DNA from: Lineus longissimus
Lineage: Eukaryota; Nemertea; Pilidiophora; Heteronemertea; Lineidae
Reading direction: 5' to 3'
NCBI RefSeq assembly: GCF_910592395.1
Contig: NC_088315.1
Span: 15,483,808-15,547,807 of the forward strand
DNA length: 64,000 nt
Shown here: one piece after another, positions 22,124 through 33,354 of the stretch
How positions within the stretch are numbered: position 1 is the stretch's first letter
Layout: each line of letters opens with the position of its first letter
Position numbers and translations under genes: made by a program
The notes under the pieces: generated by a model
Told to the model about the DNA's origin: nothing
Database searches by the model: none
Seen by the model: the letters and a program-made list of their open reading frames with translations, nothing else

Positions 22124-22644
22124 CATGTCAGGTAAGTGTATCATTTGATCAAGATGAATGGTCATAAAACTGAAGAAACCAATCATGAGTTTGAAGATGT
22201 TGTGGGAAACCATATTGGTACACATTCCATGTATGCACATGCATGTAGGCTTCCTTACCTAACAAGTAATTGAGGTCATGTTGCATGAGTCATTTTAGTC
22301 TTCTTAGTAACTGATGCTGATATCTTATCTTCTAGAACATGCACTGTTTTAAACATGTTAAAGCAGGCAACGAATGATTTGTATTTTTGTGAGCCTCCTC
22401 CCTTTTTTTCAGCCTGTTTTATTGCAACCACTCAAATCCTTTAGTCTCTTGGTGTTTACGAACTCTTTCTAGATTTGTCATGAATATAACGCATATCCGT
22501 TACTCCCCGCGTTCGGCTTAAAATGTGCGTCCATGCAAGTGTTCGTTGGCTGCGGCTTTTGTTTAAAGCTTGTTTGAACCACTCTGTACCACATCGCTCG
22601 ATTAGGCCTGCGCTTTATGAAATTCTCAAACTCTGGATTAATTT
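22124..22644. other. Unassigned spacer
   Basis: The region contains no recognisable coding signal. It ends at an acceptor-like TTAATTTCAG near 22648. Confidence 0.5.
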
Positions 22645-22648
22645 CAGG

Positions 22649-22989
22649 CACCCTCTTCCGAACCAAGGCCAAGTACTAGCAAGGATCACGATGCGGGAAG
22701 AGCTGAGGGTACATGTCCTCCTAGGAAACTCCCAAGAACGGAGCCGAGAACTGCAGAGGAACTAGACGCAAACCACCCCCAGGCCAACGACGTGCAGCTT
22801 GACGATTTTAAACAGAAGGTACGCTCGCTCGCCTCGCAAGTCAATCCCTGCGAGCCGATAATACTTCTCTATCTCGAGGATTTGGCGAAGCGCGCCTCCG
22901 CGATCCGTCACAAAGATCACATGATGTTGGAGGACCTTCTGCGCCAGGGAAAACTTAATCAAGGAAGAGTTTCATCTTATCCGTCCTAG
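22649..22989 (+). CDS. Hypothetical exon upstream of the YR gene
   Basis: An open frame follows TTTCAG and opens with a proline- and arginine-rich stretch. It includes VQLDDFKQKVRSLASQVNP and LEDLAKRASAIRHKDH and ends at TAG 22987-22989. It is helical and charged. I do not recognise it. Its position about 500 bp before the recombinase suggests it could be an N-terminal or ORF1-like exon of the same YR element. Confidence 0.35.
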
Positions 22990-23514
22990 GTGCTGGCGCA
23001 GGGGATGTCGTCACAAAGGCCCTCTCAAAGTGCTTGAAACGAAAGGTGCCGAAATCTCCCACGTGCGAAGAGCCTGAACCACCCCATCAGCGTGTCTACC
23101 AGCAATGCAGCATAAATCTCCCCTGCAAGACCTTTACCTGCAATTCCAAGCGGCCGTATCGCTGTTAGCGCCGTTGATAAGGCCTTCACAACCTAATTTT
23201 TATCACCCAAGGGGAAGGGGTGGCTACAGAGGCGCTTTTGGAACTGGAAGGGTAATCTCTGTGCCAACGGTCACCCAGGCGTGGTATCCGCTCGTTCTTC
23301 AATACTCCATTTCGTCCTTTGGCATCAGCGTTATCGGCCAAAAAGGATGTAGTTAAAGTATCCTCTAAGAACGGCTTTCTACCTGACGCGCTCGACCTAA
23401 GGGCACCCCTTGTGGCTCACAGGCTCTCGTTTCCCAAGAAGCCAGCTTACATGTAAACTCGTGTATATCATTTCAGGAAAGAGCAACGCTAGAGGCCTTA
23501 TCAAGCATAAGAAT

Positions 23515-24220
23515 GCAGTTAATCGACGACAGGCTAAAGTTATTGGATGAAATCAGCGCAAGTTCCAAAAGCACCAAGAGAAAATCTAGCATACAAACAA
23601 GTTTTGAGCGTTTCCTAGCGCATTTGCCCTCCCAGCCTAGCGTCATTTCCTGCACAGCCAAGGACGTGAGGAAGTTTCTAGTGTGGAAAGATAAAGATGG
23701 CAAGACAAAAGTTCATGACGTTTCCTGCCCTTTCCTAGGCAATAAAAAGGGGATAACTTGCGCTTGTCCCTTCCGAATGGCGCACGGTACCATTGTTAAT
23801 TTAGTTCAAAAACTGAGCACCACCTTTAGAGAATGCGGTAGAGGTACTTCCTATTGTGACATCTCCGCAGTTAATCGACGACAGGCTAAAGTTATTGGAT
23901 GAAATCAGCGCAAGTTCCGAAAGCACTAAGAGAAAATCTAGCATACAAACAAGTTTCGAGCGTTTCCTAGCGCATTTGCCCTCCCAGCCTAGCGTCATTT
24001 CCTGCACAGCCAAGGACGTGAGGAAGTTTCTAGTGTGGAAAGATAAAGATGGCAAGACAAAAGTTCATGACGTTTCCTGCCCTTTCCTAGCCAATAAAAA
24101 GGGGATAACTTGCGCTTGTCCCTTCCGAATGGCGCACGGTACCATTGTTAATTTAGTTCAAAAACTGAGCACCACCTTTAGAGAATGCGGTAGAGGTACT
24201 TCCTATTGTGACATCTCCGC
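23515..24220 (+). repeat. 352-bp tandem duplication within the recombinase
   Basis: Unit 1 is about 23515-23868 and unit 2 about 23867-24220, with a period of 352. I count about four differences. Because 352 is not divisible by three, the second unit is read in another frame and the gene is disrupted. The near identity points to a very recent event or a local assembly error. Confidence 0.95.
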
Positions 24221-24720
24221 TTGTTAAAGCGTACATAAAACAAATAGCAGGGGAGCAAGCAAGAGCTCAGGTTGTTCCCACTCAGGCCAAGCCCATGTTT
24301 CTCTCAAAAATTATCAAAATTGCGGCCTATATTGATGATCACATAACTCGTAGTAACCTGTCGCCAAGGCAACGTTTCGCTCTTCATAGAGATGAAGCTT
24401 TTTTCAAACTTCAATTCTTTGCGGGAGATCGTGCCAGTGATTTAGCCAGAGTCGCAAGCCAAGGTGTGCGGCGCCCCTCACGGACAAATCAGGTGTGGCG
24501 ATATCGCACTCCTTCACAAAAGCGATTAGGGGGTCTGCCGGCGTTTGCAACACTTTCACGGTTACACGCTGTGCCAATGTTGCTATCTGCCCGATTGCGG
24601 GTCTTGACCGTTATGTAAGCTGGGCTCGTTCATGGGTGGTGGATCTCTCCTTAGGTTATCTCGTTAGAGTGGTATCGGAAAATGGTACCGTCTTAAATAA
24701 ACCCGTATCATACACTACTA

Positions 24721-26474
24721 CCGTATTTGATGGTGTATAAGTCGCACCTTTTTACATTGAAAAATTCTGCCGAAGTGGGGGGTGCGACCTATATACGGAA
24801 GAGCGACTTATACACCAAAGGCCCGTGAACGGCGAAATGACGCAAACCAAAAATCCCCCATCGGGAGCCCCACGTAGCAATCACAGCGCGCCAAATGATA
24901 GCACGCGAGAGATCAAGGTCACACTTGTATTGTTTTGCACACATGCATGGTAGAGTGGTTTACAATAGCAAAAATGCCGAAAAGATTCAGTTATACCGGG
25001 AAATTCAAGCTAGAAGTGGTCAAGTATGCAGAGGAGAATGGCGGGAATCGGGCTGCTGGTCGGCAGTATGCAGTAAGTGAGAAACTGGTGCGTGATTGGC
25101 GCAGGAATCAGGACACCATCAAAGAAATGCCGAGAAAAAAACCAGAGAGGCGCGGGAAGGATGCCCTCTGGCCAGAATTGGAACAAGAACTTGTCGGGTG
25201 GGTTACGGATTTACGAGATTCTGGACGCTCGGTGAACACTATCATGATCCGTCAAAAAGCACTAACTGTTGTTAGGCATGATGAAGCATATGAGGATATA
25301 AGGGATGAATTCATCGGCAGTGAGGGTTGGTGCTACCGTTTTATGAAACAGCATGACCTTGTCATTCGGACCAGAACAACACTTGCGCAAGCCCTTCCAG
25401 CTGACCTTGACGATAAAGTTATCAGTTTTCATCGATTTGTTATACGGATGCGTAGGCAGCACGGATACTTGATCTCTTGCATTGGGAACATGGATGAAAC
25501 CCCTTACACATTTGACATTCCAATGAATCATACTGTGCACAAAAAAGGCGATAAAACTATTGCTGTGAAAACCACCGGTCATGAGAAAACTCACTTTACT
25601 GTTGTTCTTGCCTGCATGGCAGATGGCACTAAATTGAAACCGATGATTATATTCAAGCGTAAAACTATGCCCAGGGATAATTTTCCGGTCACAGTGAATG
25701 TGCAAGTACAAGCTAAAGGGTGGATGGATGAGAACATGATGAATGTGTGGATATCGGAAATCTGGCGCAGGAGGCCCGGTGGAATAAGAAATGACTTGAG
25801 TTTGCTTGTGTTTGACAGCATGCGGGCACACCTTGTTGATTCGGCAAAGCAAAACCTTCGTGAACGGCGTAACACACACTGTGCAGTCATTCCAGGGGGG
25901 TGTACCAAACTCCTTCAGCCGATTGATGTTAGTCTCACTAAACCTTTCAAAGATGCACTTCGATACGAATGGGAGTCTTGGATGCAGAGTGATGATGACC
26001 ACTAGTTCACGGCAACGGGGAAAATGCGGGCAGCATCGCCAGGAATCATTTGTGCTTGGGTGAGTCGGGCATGGGATACAGTTGACGCCGGAATCGTTCG
26101 AAAGTCCTTTTTGAAGACGGGCATATCAAATGCACTACACGGAGTTGAGGACGACTGGCTGTGGAGAGACATGGACCCCGACGAGAATGAAAATGTCACG
26201 GATCAAGACCGCGTGCATGCGTTCGAGGCAGCCGACCAGGATCAGGAGAGCATGGATAGTGACAATGACATTACCGATTCTCAACGTATTCGGGCGTTTG
26301 ATGGCTACGATGACGATTCAGAATTCGAGGGATTTGATTCAGACAATTTGGAATGGGCCTTTCGCCATGGAACTCATGAAATAGTTATGTTAGACTTGGT
26401 AAGTGGCAAAAAACATTTTACATAAACTTCTGGAGCCAAAGTTGGGGGTGCGACTTATACACCATCAAATACGG
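24721..26474 (+). mobile_element. Tigger/pogo DNA transposon
   Basis: Perfect 28-bp TIRs (24721-24748 and 26447-26474), beginning CCGTATTTGATGGTG, are flanked by TA at 24719-24720 and 26475-26476. The whole is 1,754 bp and encodes a pogo-type transposase. A second inverted copy of the TIR core GGTGCGAC lies about 60 bp inside the left end, making a subterminal hairpin. The element sits inside the YR recombinase, whose reading resumes on the far side. Identical TIRs show it is young. Confidence 0.95.
24974..26425 (+). pseudogene. Tigger/pogo transposase with one in-frame stop
   Basis: Start ATG 24974 (MPKRFSYTGKFKLEVV) is chosen because the N-terminal Psq/CENPB-like helix-turn-helix begins there. 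A CENPB-type DNA-binding domain follows (EGWCYRFMKQHDL, about 25325). The DDE/DDD domain shows GNMDETPYTFDIP (about 25485), LLVFDSMRAHLV (about 25805) and KLLQPIDVSLTKPFKD (about 25908), giving three Asp. A TAG at 26003-26005 interrupts within the WMQSDDDH region. The same frame then continues FTATGKMRAASPGII through a conserved helical tail and an acidic C-terminus to TAA at 26423-26425. Apart from that single stop the protein looks complete, about 480 codons. Confidence 0.92.
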
Positions 26475-26823
26475 TATGTATCATCGCCTGATCCATTACC
26501 AACGTACCCTCGGCATATACCAGGGTGAGACCCCTCACGGCATAAGAGCGGGTTGCTCTATCAGTCACCCTAGCACTTTCTGATGCGCAGCAACCTCTAC
26601 ACCCTCGTGACAGTAACGCCACCGACACGATCGCCACCAACACGATGAGGCACGTGGGTTGGTCGACAAGAAAATATTATGCTTATAACACTAGGGAAGG
26701 CTCGTTGAAGCGAGCTATCGCCGTTACCCGTCTTTTGGCTAGCTCCTCAAGTGCACCACTAAGGCTGGAAAGAGAGTTCGAGCAGTATGCATCATTCAAT
26801 GCCTTGCCGCCAGCGCTATAATT

Positions 26824-27250
26824 TTCACGCAAATCTGATTCAGCACAAAATACGATTGTAAGCGCTCATCTCAATGACATTAGTTCAATAATTCAATGAT
26901 ATGCATGCATACATGTTCACAACGAGGACTTCTTTCTATCACGGTAATCGCAGGCCCCTAAACCAAAACTCTTCATCAAGTTCTAGCTTCTATCATCACT
27001 AAAGTGATTTCGGTAATAATACGTTTTGCGTTTGCATCATGTTAACTCCAGTTTCTGTAGCCGTATGTCACGTATATACATGTACTCTTGGTTCAAAGGA
27101 ATAAAAGTATCTCTGTATAAGATATATCCGCCTTGTATAATTTTCTCTCACGCGTTGGAGAAGTTATAGGAGTTTTGGGAGTGGCGGGAGTGTTGGAATA
27201 GGAATGAGCGAGATTTTGCCTGGCGCATCCGAAATTGAATGAATGTCGTA
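26824..27250. other. 3' region of the YR element
   Basis: AT-rich sequence after the recombinase stop, followed from about 27150 by GGAGTTTTGGGAGTGGCGG. It mirrors the block found after the YR fragment at 16.4 kb. No gene is seen. Confidence 0.45.
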
Positions 27251-27588
27251 CTCAGTTCCTCCCAATACTCTTCCTCATGAGTACACGATTGGATGGAGTC
27301 ACGTGACTTCATCGACGAGTGTGCGAAATCCATTTGTTCGGCCTCATTCAGCCTTTTGCCCCGAGAGGCGAGGAGAATGGCTGCTCCCCAGCTGTTCCGT
27401 TTGATATATATACACGTGCTTGCAAGTTCATGCATTCGAAATAGCGTCAACTGTTTTCTTGAGACGTTTGCTTTGCCCACCCACCCACCCCAGTTCTCCG
27501 TCCTTTCGCTTTTTTGCTTTTGCAGATGTCTTGCTCAGTTCCTCCCAATACTCTTACTCATGAGCACACGATTGGATGGAGTCACGTG
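27251..27588. repeat. 55-bp direct repeats after the YR gene
   Basis: A 55-bp segment starting CTCAGTTCCTCCCAATACTC occurs at 27251-27305 and 27534-27588, with two or three differences (period 283). It resembles in position the repeat pair at 16.9-17.2 kb. Split direct repeats after the recombinase fit Ngaro-type termini. Confidence 0.65.
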
Positions 27589-28321
27589 GGGTGCTATCAC
27601 AACCCGCATAACCAGACATTAGAAGAGGAAAACGATGAAGCTGACCAGACATAAAGCAATGACTTTTTACATCAGAGGGGTGTCTGGGAAGCCCTGTTTT
27701 TTTGTCATGATTAAACCAACCAAATGTTATTTGTAAGGCTCGGTAATGAAAGCTCTATTAAAGCGCTATATAAAACTCCTTGTTATTATCGTTATTTGGG
27801 CTGATTTTGTTGGGAAACACGAAAATATGTCATTTGATTGTCCACTGCATTCTTATTATACACTTAATATGTTATCAAAGGAAAGCATTATCATCACATC
27901 ATGGATGAAATTTATAATTTGATTTTCCAGGCTGTGATTTGTTTAGTACAACACTGCGAGGGACTTAACAAAATTGAGGCGGAATTGTTCTTGAGGCAGT
28001 GTCGGTGCATGGAAGAAACGAAAACATTGGATTAAGGATTTATTTCATAAGTGGATTACACCCATCCTGAATAAAACTAGTTCCTGCTGCAACTGACACT
28101 TTTGCAGGTGCCCAACCGTAGGCGACTCCTTGATATCTTCCCTGGATTTTACATGATATTATGTCATTTTCGCCAAATCGGGCTTTGGCGCCAAGATGTT
28201 TGTCCCTTGAACGGTTGATTCTGTTTCATCTCATTATCACGTCACTACGTGATCACTTGAGATAGTGTACGCCCACTAGCTCCTCACTTGTGACCTTGCT
28301 ACGCTCCTTGCAAGACGTTAT
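27589..28321. other. Spacer between two YR elements
   Basis: No recognisable coding content. Some TGACGT and CACGTGA-like words occur near 28240, but I see no strong feature. Confidence 0.5.
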
Positions 28322-29217
28322 TTTACACTTGTGGGCGTTTGGGATGCTGAGCAGCCCAAGAAAAGGCATAAAGTCACACATAAAGCGCTAGACGCTTGTG
28401 ATGACGAAGATGTTGATGATGCTGAGGCCCTTCTGGCAGGTTCAGAGGGCGATGATCCCTTACTTTCCTCAATTGTTGACGAGGTCGTGGAGACCGAGAA
28501 GTGTGGCCCAGAGCTAGGGTCGACTCTTGCGAAAATCATCAATAAAAGGTTCTGGAAACCGACGGCCCTTGATTTAATGAAGGAGAAGCAGGCAAGTTTT
28601 GCCAAGCCTAAGAACTGTGAGGCTTTGACTGTACCACAGGTTAATCCGGAGCTCAAACAGAAGCTGTCCAAAGAGTTAAATGAAACGGCCAGGGGCAATT
28701 GTGCTCACCGTATTGATATTTGGTGCTTTGGAATTCATCCAGGTTAAGAAACATTGTACATGTATAGTACATAGGTCAAACCAAAGTCGGTATGACATGT
28801 GATGTATCGTTGCTTGGAGTACGTACCATAAGAATATCATCAAAACAAGTCACTAATAAACGAGGTATTGCACTTTTTACCTATTTTTATTTTTTGCCTC
28901 CTGGTGGCCAAGTTGAGTACCAGATCAGATCGAAATTCGCTGTCCGAGGTTACATGATGTAGGGCACTATGTGTACCAAATTTCAAGTGCATAGCTTTAG
29001 TGGTTAAGAAACGTGCCATAGTTACAATCAAACGACCAATTTACGCCATTTGACCTCTGTAACCTTAACAAGTACGTCAAATCAAAAACCCGTATCATAT
29101 GTGATGTATCCTTGCTAGGAGTATCTACCAAAAAATTTTTACCAAAAGCTAATCAGTAATAAGCGAGATATGGCACTATTCAAATTTTTGGTTTTGGCCA
29201 CCTGGTGGCCAAGTTGA

Positions 29218-30087
29218 AGGGTAACTCGTGTCAAATTTCACCATATAATGTTTTAGCTGTTTTTGACAAATGACTACGTCACTTTCTTATAAATCGGTAA
29301 GGTTTTCGAATCGAAATGCACATTTTCTAGAAATTGATGGTTTTAGTCCCGCCCGGATAGCTCGCTTCGATGCCGTTGAAATCGCGCTACGCCGGCGACG
29401 TTTTCGTTGATGACGTCACAACATGAACATTTTCGCGGTCGCGGTGGTTTACATTCCCACAAAAAAAAATCTCATTCGTTTATTTACAACTGCCATTGAC
29501 CATTGACATTCCATCCTGTCCTTACACAATAAAGAAAAGGGTTGTCAGGTGGCGATGTGCTGCGATGTTTTGTGGCAACACCAGCAAAACTGAAGGTGTT
29601 GGGGTTTTCCGCTGGACTGACCCTATCAAAGAACCGGGCCATCACCATGAAGTTCGAGTCGACAAGTGGTCACCAGCCGGTGGTTCATCTTCTCCTGATG
29701 TCTGCCGGAACACAACTTTGAGAAGTCCAACCAGGAAATTCCATCGCTGACGTCATAATAATGGTATTCCTAAAACTATTTTTAGACCACATTTAATATT
29801 CATTAGATTTTCCTGAGCGAAGGCAAACTACTGCGGATATAGCTTCTTCCTAGAGCGAATAGGAAAATATTCGACGGTCTGACTTGTTCATGTTGTGACG
29901 TCATGACGTCACGTGACTTAGTGCGGGTTTTTCAAAACGTCCTCGGCAGTTGGCCAGTCTGACACAATTAAAACAGCGATTTTATAATAAATCTAATCAA
30001 AAATGGAAATTTGAGCTTTACATATGTGATCAACAATTAAAAACGGACGTATTTCCGCAAAGTTGTAAATCACATCATAGTATCACT
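29218..30087 (+). mobile_element. Kolobok-like non-autonomous element with a THAP-like exon
   Basis: The insert lies in a HINE module at the sequence that in sister modules reads AAGTTGAGAATCAG. It is flanked by TTGA (29214-29217) and TTAA (30088-30091). The ends are imperfect inverted copies: AGGGTAACTC on the left, AGTGATACTATG on the right when reverse-complemented. TTAA target choice plus a THAP-like domain inside fits the Kolobok superfamily. The TIR is weak, so this is moderate. Confidence 0.5.
29540..29750 (+). CDS. THAP-like zinc finger remnant
   Basis: The frame reads RWRCAAMFCGNTSKTEGVGV, FRWTDP and DKWSP. It has the Cys-x-Cys start, the hydrophobic FxW step and the W-x-P that THAP (C2CH) DNA-binding domains share, but the final Cys-x2-His is not clear. 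It ends at a TGA at 29748. THAP domains head P-element and Kolobok transposases, which agrees with the surrounding TTAA-flanked element. No catalytic domain follows, so it is a remnant. Confidence 0.4.
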
Positions 30088-30997
30088 TTAAGAATCAGAC
30101 CGGACTGAAACTCAATGTCACAGGTCATCTGACCTAGGGGGTCATGTGTACCAAGTTTAAAGTTCATAGCTTTAGTGGTTAAGAAACGTGCCATATTTAC
30201 ACACTAACGGCCAATTCACACCATTTGACCTGTGACCTTGAAAAGTACGCCACATCGACCTGATTTTTTGTCAACATCTAAATCTACGTAACAGGTGTCT
30301 ACATACCAAATTTAAAGACTATAGGACGAATAAGACAAAACGTGCCACTATCGGTGAAATTTTAGAGTTTGACCTCTGTGACCTTGAAAAGTAGGTCAAA
30401 TCAAAAACCCGTATGATATGTGATGTATCCTTGCTAGGTGTACCCACCATAAAATTTTTGTCAAAAACAAATCAGTAATAAATGAGATATTCCACATTTT
30501 AACTTTTCGGTTTTAGCCCCCTGGTGGCAAAGTCAAGAATCAGACCGGAGCAAAATAGTGTCAGGGTACATATGACCTTGAGCATGATGTATACAAAGTT
30601 TCAGGTTCATAGCACAAGCGGTTAAGAAACGTGCCACAGGATACGATGGACGACGACGACGGACACAGCGCTATCGTATAGACTCCCCTACGGTGAGCCA
30701 AAAACCGAGACAAAGGGCTTCGGCTTTGTCAAAAAGATCTGGTAAAAGGGTCTATTGCAGTTGCTCAAGCAACTCAAGAAATATCCAAGCTGATACGCAA
30801 GGACAAGCAGGAACCGATTATCAGAAGGAACTGGCTATTCGAACCGCCACGGTACATGGGGCATTGTTTCCAGTCTTATTCGCACCGTCAGAAACAACCA
30901 ATGAGAGCGCTTCTTACAAATGACCCGGATAACCCCCCCTTTCCAAATCGCTTTGTCTCCTGTACAAGCTGCTTCTCTTCAACTGTGTGTCTGTAAG

Positions 30998-31349
30998 TAC
31001 TCCAAAAAGAATTTTTCTCCCATTTTTTTCATTTTCGAAGTGGTCCAATGTGAGGAGTATACCACCGAGCACCGTGTTTAGGTTATTTTTGGGCCTTTGC
31101 TTACGTAGATATGATTTTATGGAGTGTTTTTGTTTGCAATTCTGACCGGCATGACCGGGAGTACAGTGTCAGTGCAGGCGCCAATGTCGACAAGCCAAAT
31201 CCATGGTGGTAGGATAGCCCTTGTTTGTAAAATTTCTCAACAGAAGAGTTAGGAAGAACATTTTCTACTCAGAGGTTCACAGATGGTATCTGTTTTTTAC
31301 TAAAAACTTGCACTCTCAATATTGCAGCCTGTCTCATATTGTACCTCTC
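30998..31349. other. Unassigned spacer
   Basis: Nothing recognisable before the cysteine-rich frame at 31.35 kb. Confidence 0.5.
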
Positions 31350-31505
31350 ATACGAAAGACACCCGAGGCCATGGAGGAGTACAATGACATGTGCGGGGCG
31401 AAGGACTTCGACTGCTGCCAGAATGCAGGAAAAAGTGGCTGGGTGGAATGTGAGACCTGCTACCGGTGGTATCATTGTGCACGAGTCGGGGACTTGCCAA
31501 TATAA
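31350..31505 (+). pseudogene. PHD-like zinc finger fragment
   Basis: The frame includes MEEYNDMCGAKDFDCCQNAG and WVECETCYRWYHCARVG, with Cys pairs and a Trp-Tyr-His as in PHD fingers, and ends at TAA 31503-31505. Downstream pieces near 31520-31580 and 31675-31740 have acceptor- and donor-like borders (for example CTGAAG then GTAAGT at 31740). They may be further exons. It resembles in kind the PHD ORF at 17.2 kb, suggesting the same transposon type. Confidence 0.5.
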
Positions 31506-31759
31506 AACTACGTAAATGGTCAAAAGCCATTTTCATGTGGCTGCGATGAGATATTTCCACCAAAATCTAAAAAGTAAGTAGGCTGGCATTTGTAAGATTT
31601 AGAACTAACTCAAATATTAAACCTTGATAATTTTTTTATGAACAACTTGTGATATTGCGATTTAAACTGGCAGCTTTGCATGGTATCGACAGTCAAAATC
31701 TGTGTTGGAGACAATGCAAAAGATGAACGATAGACTGAAGGTAAGTACCACACTCCCTA

Positions 31760-31885
31760 CATTGGGTGATATGAATAAAGGCTAGCAAATGCTTTTACTT
31801 CAATTTTGTACAGAAAGGCCAAGTGTAAATGTATATGGAGTTTTAGATAAAAGAATTTGCTAGTCTTTATTCATATCACCCAATG
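31760..31885. mobile_element. Short hairpin MITE
   Basis: The ends are inverted copies of CATTGGGTGATATGAATAAA and continue for about 37 bp with about two mismatches. The whole is 126 bp, so it can fold into one long hairpin. No coding capacity. Target duplication is unclear. Confidence 0.85.
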
Positions 31886-32121
31886 TCTATGACAGTACGC
31901 ATTATACTTGAATCAAGCATGATCAAGCGACATGAAAGACACCATGTATAATAATATACAAATACTTATTTCTTTCAAAATGTTTTCAAGAATCTGCATG
32001 GGAAGAATTATTGCTACTCCCTCCGAAAAGACAATTTCAAAGTGAACATATCAAAGAGAATGAAATTCGTCAAGGAAAGAGATGGTGCAGGGCTCTTCAG
32101 CATAAAAATGGTAAATAAAGG

Positions 32122-33354
32122 CCGCGTTCGCTGCAGTTGCATATCTGAGATACCGTACTGATGAAGGAATCATCGTCTGCTTATTTCTAGCCTCAAAGTC
32201 ACGAGTGGCGCCACTGAAATGTCTTTCAATACCTAGATTTGAACTCCAAGGAGCAGTATTGGCAGCATAAACTAGGAATCCACATCACCAAGAAAGTCTA
32301 CCGGACAGATTCAGAAGCTGTTCTCAGATATTTGCAAAACGACTTAAAACTTTTCAAACTTTTCAAACTTTTCGTTGCGAACAGAGTAGCCGAAATTCTA
32401 GAACTCACCGAGCAAGTAAACTTGCGTCATGTACCTACTGATGTGAATCCCGCAGACTGCTGCACCAGAGGTCTCAACGTTACATCACTTCAACCTGACT
32501 GTTTATGGTACCAGGCACCACATTCCTTAGAGAAGAGAAAAACTGGCCTAAACTGAAAGTTTACAACTCAGCAGATTCGGAATCGGAGGATCCAGAATTC
32601 AACAAGGAAGTGACAGTGCACAATGTTACTATCGAGATGAGGCAGGATGGATCAAATTCAACCGAAGACAGAACGCAGCATACTTTCAGTCCACAAAAGG
32701 TGATAGAACCTGAGCTGTTCTCATCTTTAAGGCCACTTGTAAGACGAACAGCTTGGATACGGCGGGCAGTTTGCAATTTCGCATCAGCTATTCCGAGATT
32801 AGCATGCAAGAAACACGTGGAAGCAGAAGTCACAGCAAAAGAAATTGACAGCGCTAAACTACACCGGGTTAGAGCAGCACCAGAGGATTCGTACAGAGAC
32901 GAGTTGGAAGGTTTGAAAACTGGTCATCCCGTCACCCAGAAAAATTGCCTATTTCAACTGATGCCCTACTTTGATAAAGAAGATCAATGCTTGAGAGTAG
33001 GAGGACGACTACGTAAATCCGATTTGACTGGAGAAGCTAAATTTCAGCTCATTCTACCACCTCAACAATTACCAAACTACTAGCCCGAGATACTCATCAA
33101 CGCATTTTTCACCAATGACAAAAACACGTATCGCAGAACTCAGACGAGAGTATTGGCCAGTTAGAGCAAGATTGGTTGCAAAACAAGCCATTAACAGTTG
33201 TTTCCACTGTCATTTGCGCAAGGTAAAACCACACTTTCCCAGGATGGCAGACTTACCAAGTTGTCATATGGATGCAAAGTCGGGAATTTTTTCACCACAC
33301 TGAACTCGATTACTGGGAACCAATGCAGGTGAAACTCGCAAGATGCACTGTTAA
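32122..33354 (+). pseudogene. BEL/Pao-type retrotransposon pol fragment 1 (RNase H to integrase start)
   Basis: Reading starts near 32122 and includes SRVAPLKCLSIPRFELQGAV and TDSEAVLRYLQND, then HVPTDVNPADCCTRG, which are BEL/Pao RNase H landmarks. VGGRLRKSDL and CHCHLRK-like Cys/His residues of the integrase zinc-binding region follow. HTELDYWEPMQVKLAR lies near 33300, where the first catalytic Asp of the integrase falls. Several frameshifts and stops are present, for example after AVLAA at about 32272. The piece is cut by hAT-1, with target repeat CAATG at 33355. It continues at 39057. Confidence 0.8.

Larger units (their letters stand above)
23477..26823 (+). pseudogene. Tyrosine recombinase gene of a YR element, duplicated and split by Tigger
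   Basis: The N-terminal part (23477 on) includes STKRKSSIQTSFERFLAHL and CTAKDVRKFLVWKDKDGK. It resembles the SAM-like core-binding domain of transposon recombinases. The catalytic part starts with FFAGDRASDLARVASQ (about 24417), which carries the first catalytic Arg. After a frameshift it continues with NVAICPIAGLDRYV (about 24565). A Tigger element (24721-26474) splits it at a TA. Beyond it the frame resumes with TPHGIRAGCSIS (His-x-x-Arg box, about 26530) and HVGWSTRKYYAYNTR (His/Trp and Tyr, about 26655), ending at TAA near 26820. A 352-bp tandem duplication also breaks the frame. No reverse transcriptase is visible nearby, so Crypton-like and Ngaro-like origins are both open. Confidence 0.75.
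28680..30704 (+). mobile_element. HINE-like modular repeat, copy 3
   Basis: It begins ATGAAACGGCCAGGGG and ends CTACGGTGAGCCAAAAA, matching copy 1 at both ends. CTCF-like words lie near 28896, 29195 and 30516. Receptor half-site arrays lie near 29050, 30228 and 30370. A short GAC run at 30650-30661 precedes the tail. A Kolobok-like element (29218-30087) sits between two modules. The 3' border falls directly against the resumed ORF1 frame. Confidence 0.65.
28322..30997 (+). pseudogene. YR retroelement ORF1 (gag-like), split by HINE-like copy 3
   Basis: Part 1 (28322-28679) is acidic (DACDDEDVDDAEALL). It then reads LAKIINKRFWKPTALDLM and ENCEALTVPQVNPEL-like sequence, a pattern I know from ORF1/gag-like proteins of DIRS/Ngaro elements. 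HINE-like copy 3 occupies 28680-30704. Beyond it a frame resumes with DLVKGSIAVAQATQEISKL, the expected following motif, and runs to a stop near 30997. The rest of the element (RT, RNase H, recombinase) is not seen downstream, so only ORF1 remains. The assignment rests on remembered family motifs and on both halves being consistent. Confidence 0.65.

Noticed and set aside
25262-26002. Minus-strand open frame of 246 codons
   Set aside because: It is the antisense shadow of the Tigger transposase and has no domain of its own.
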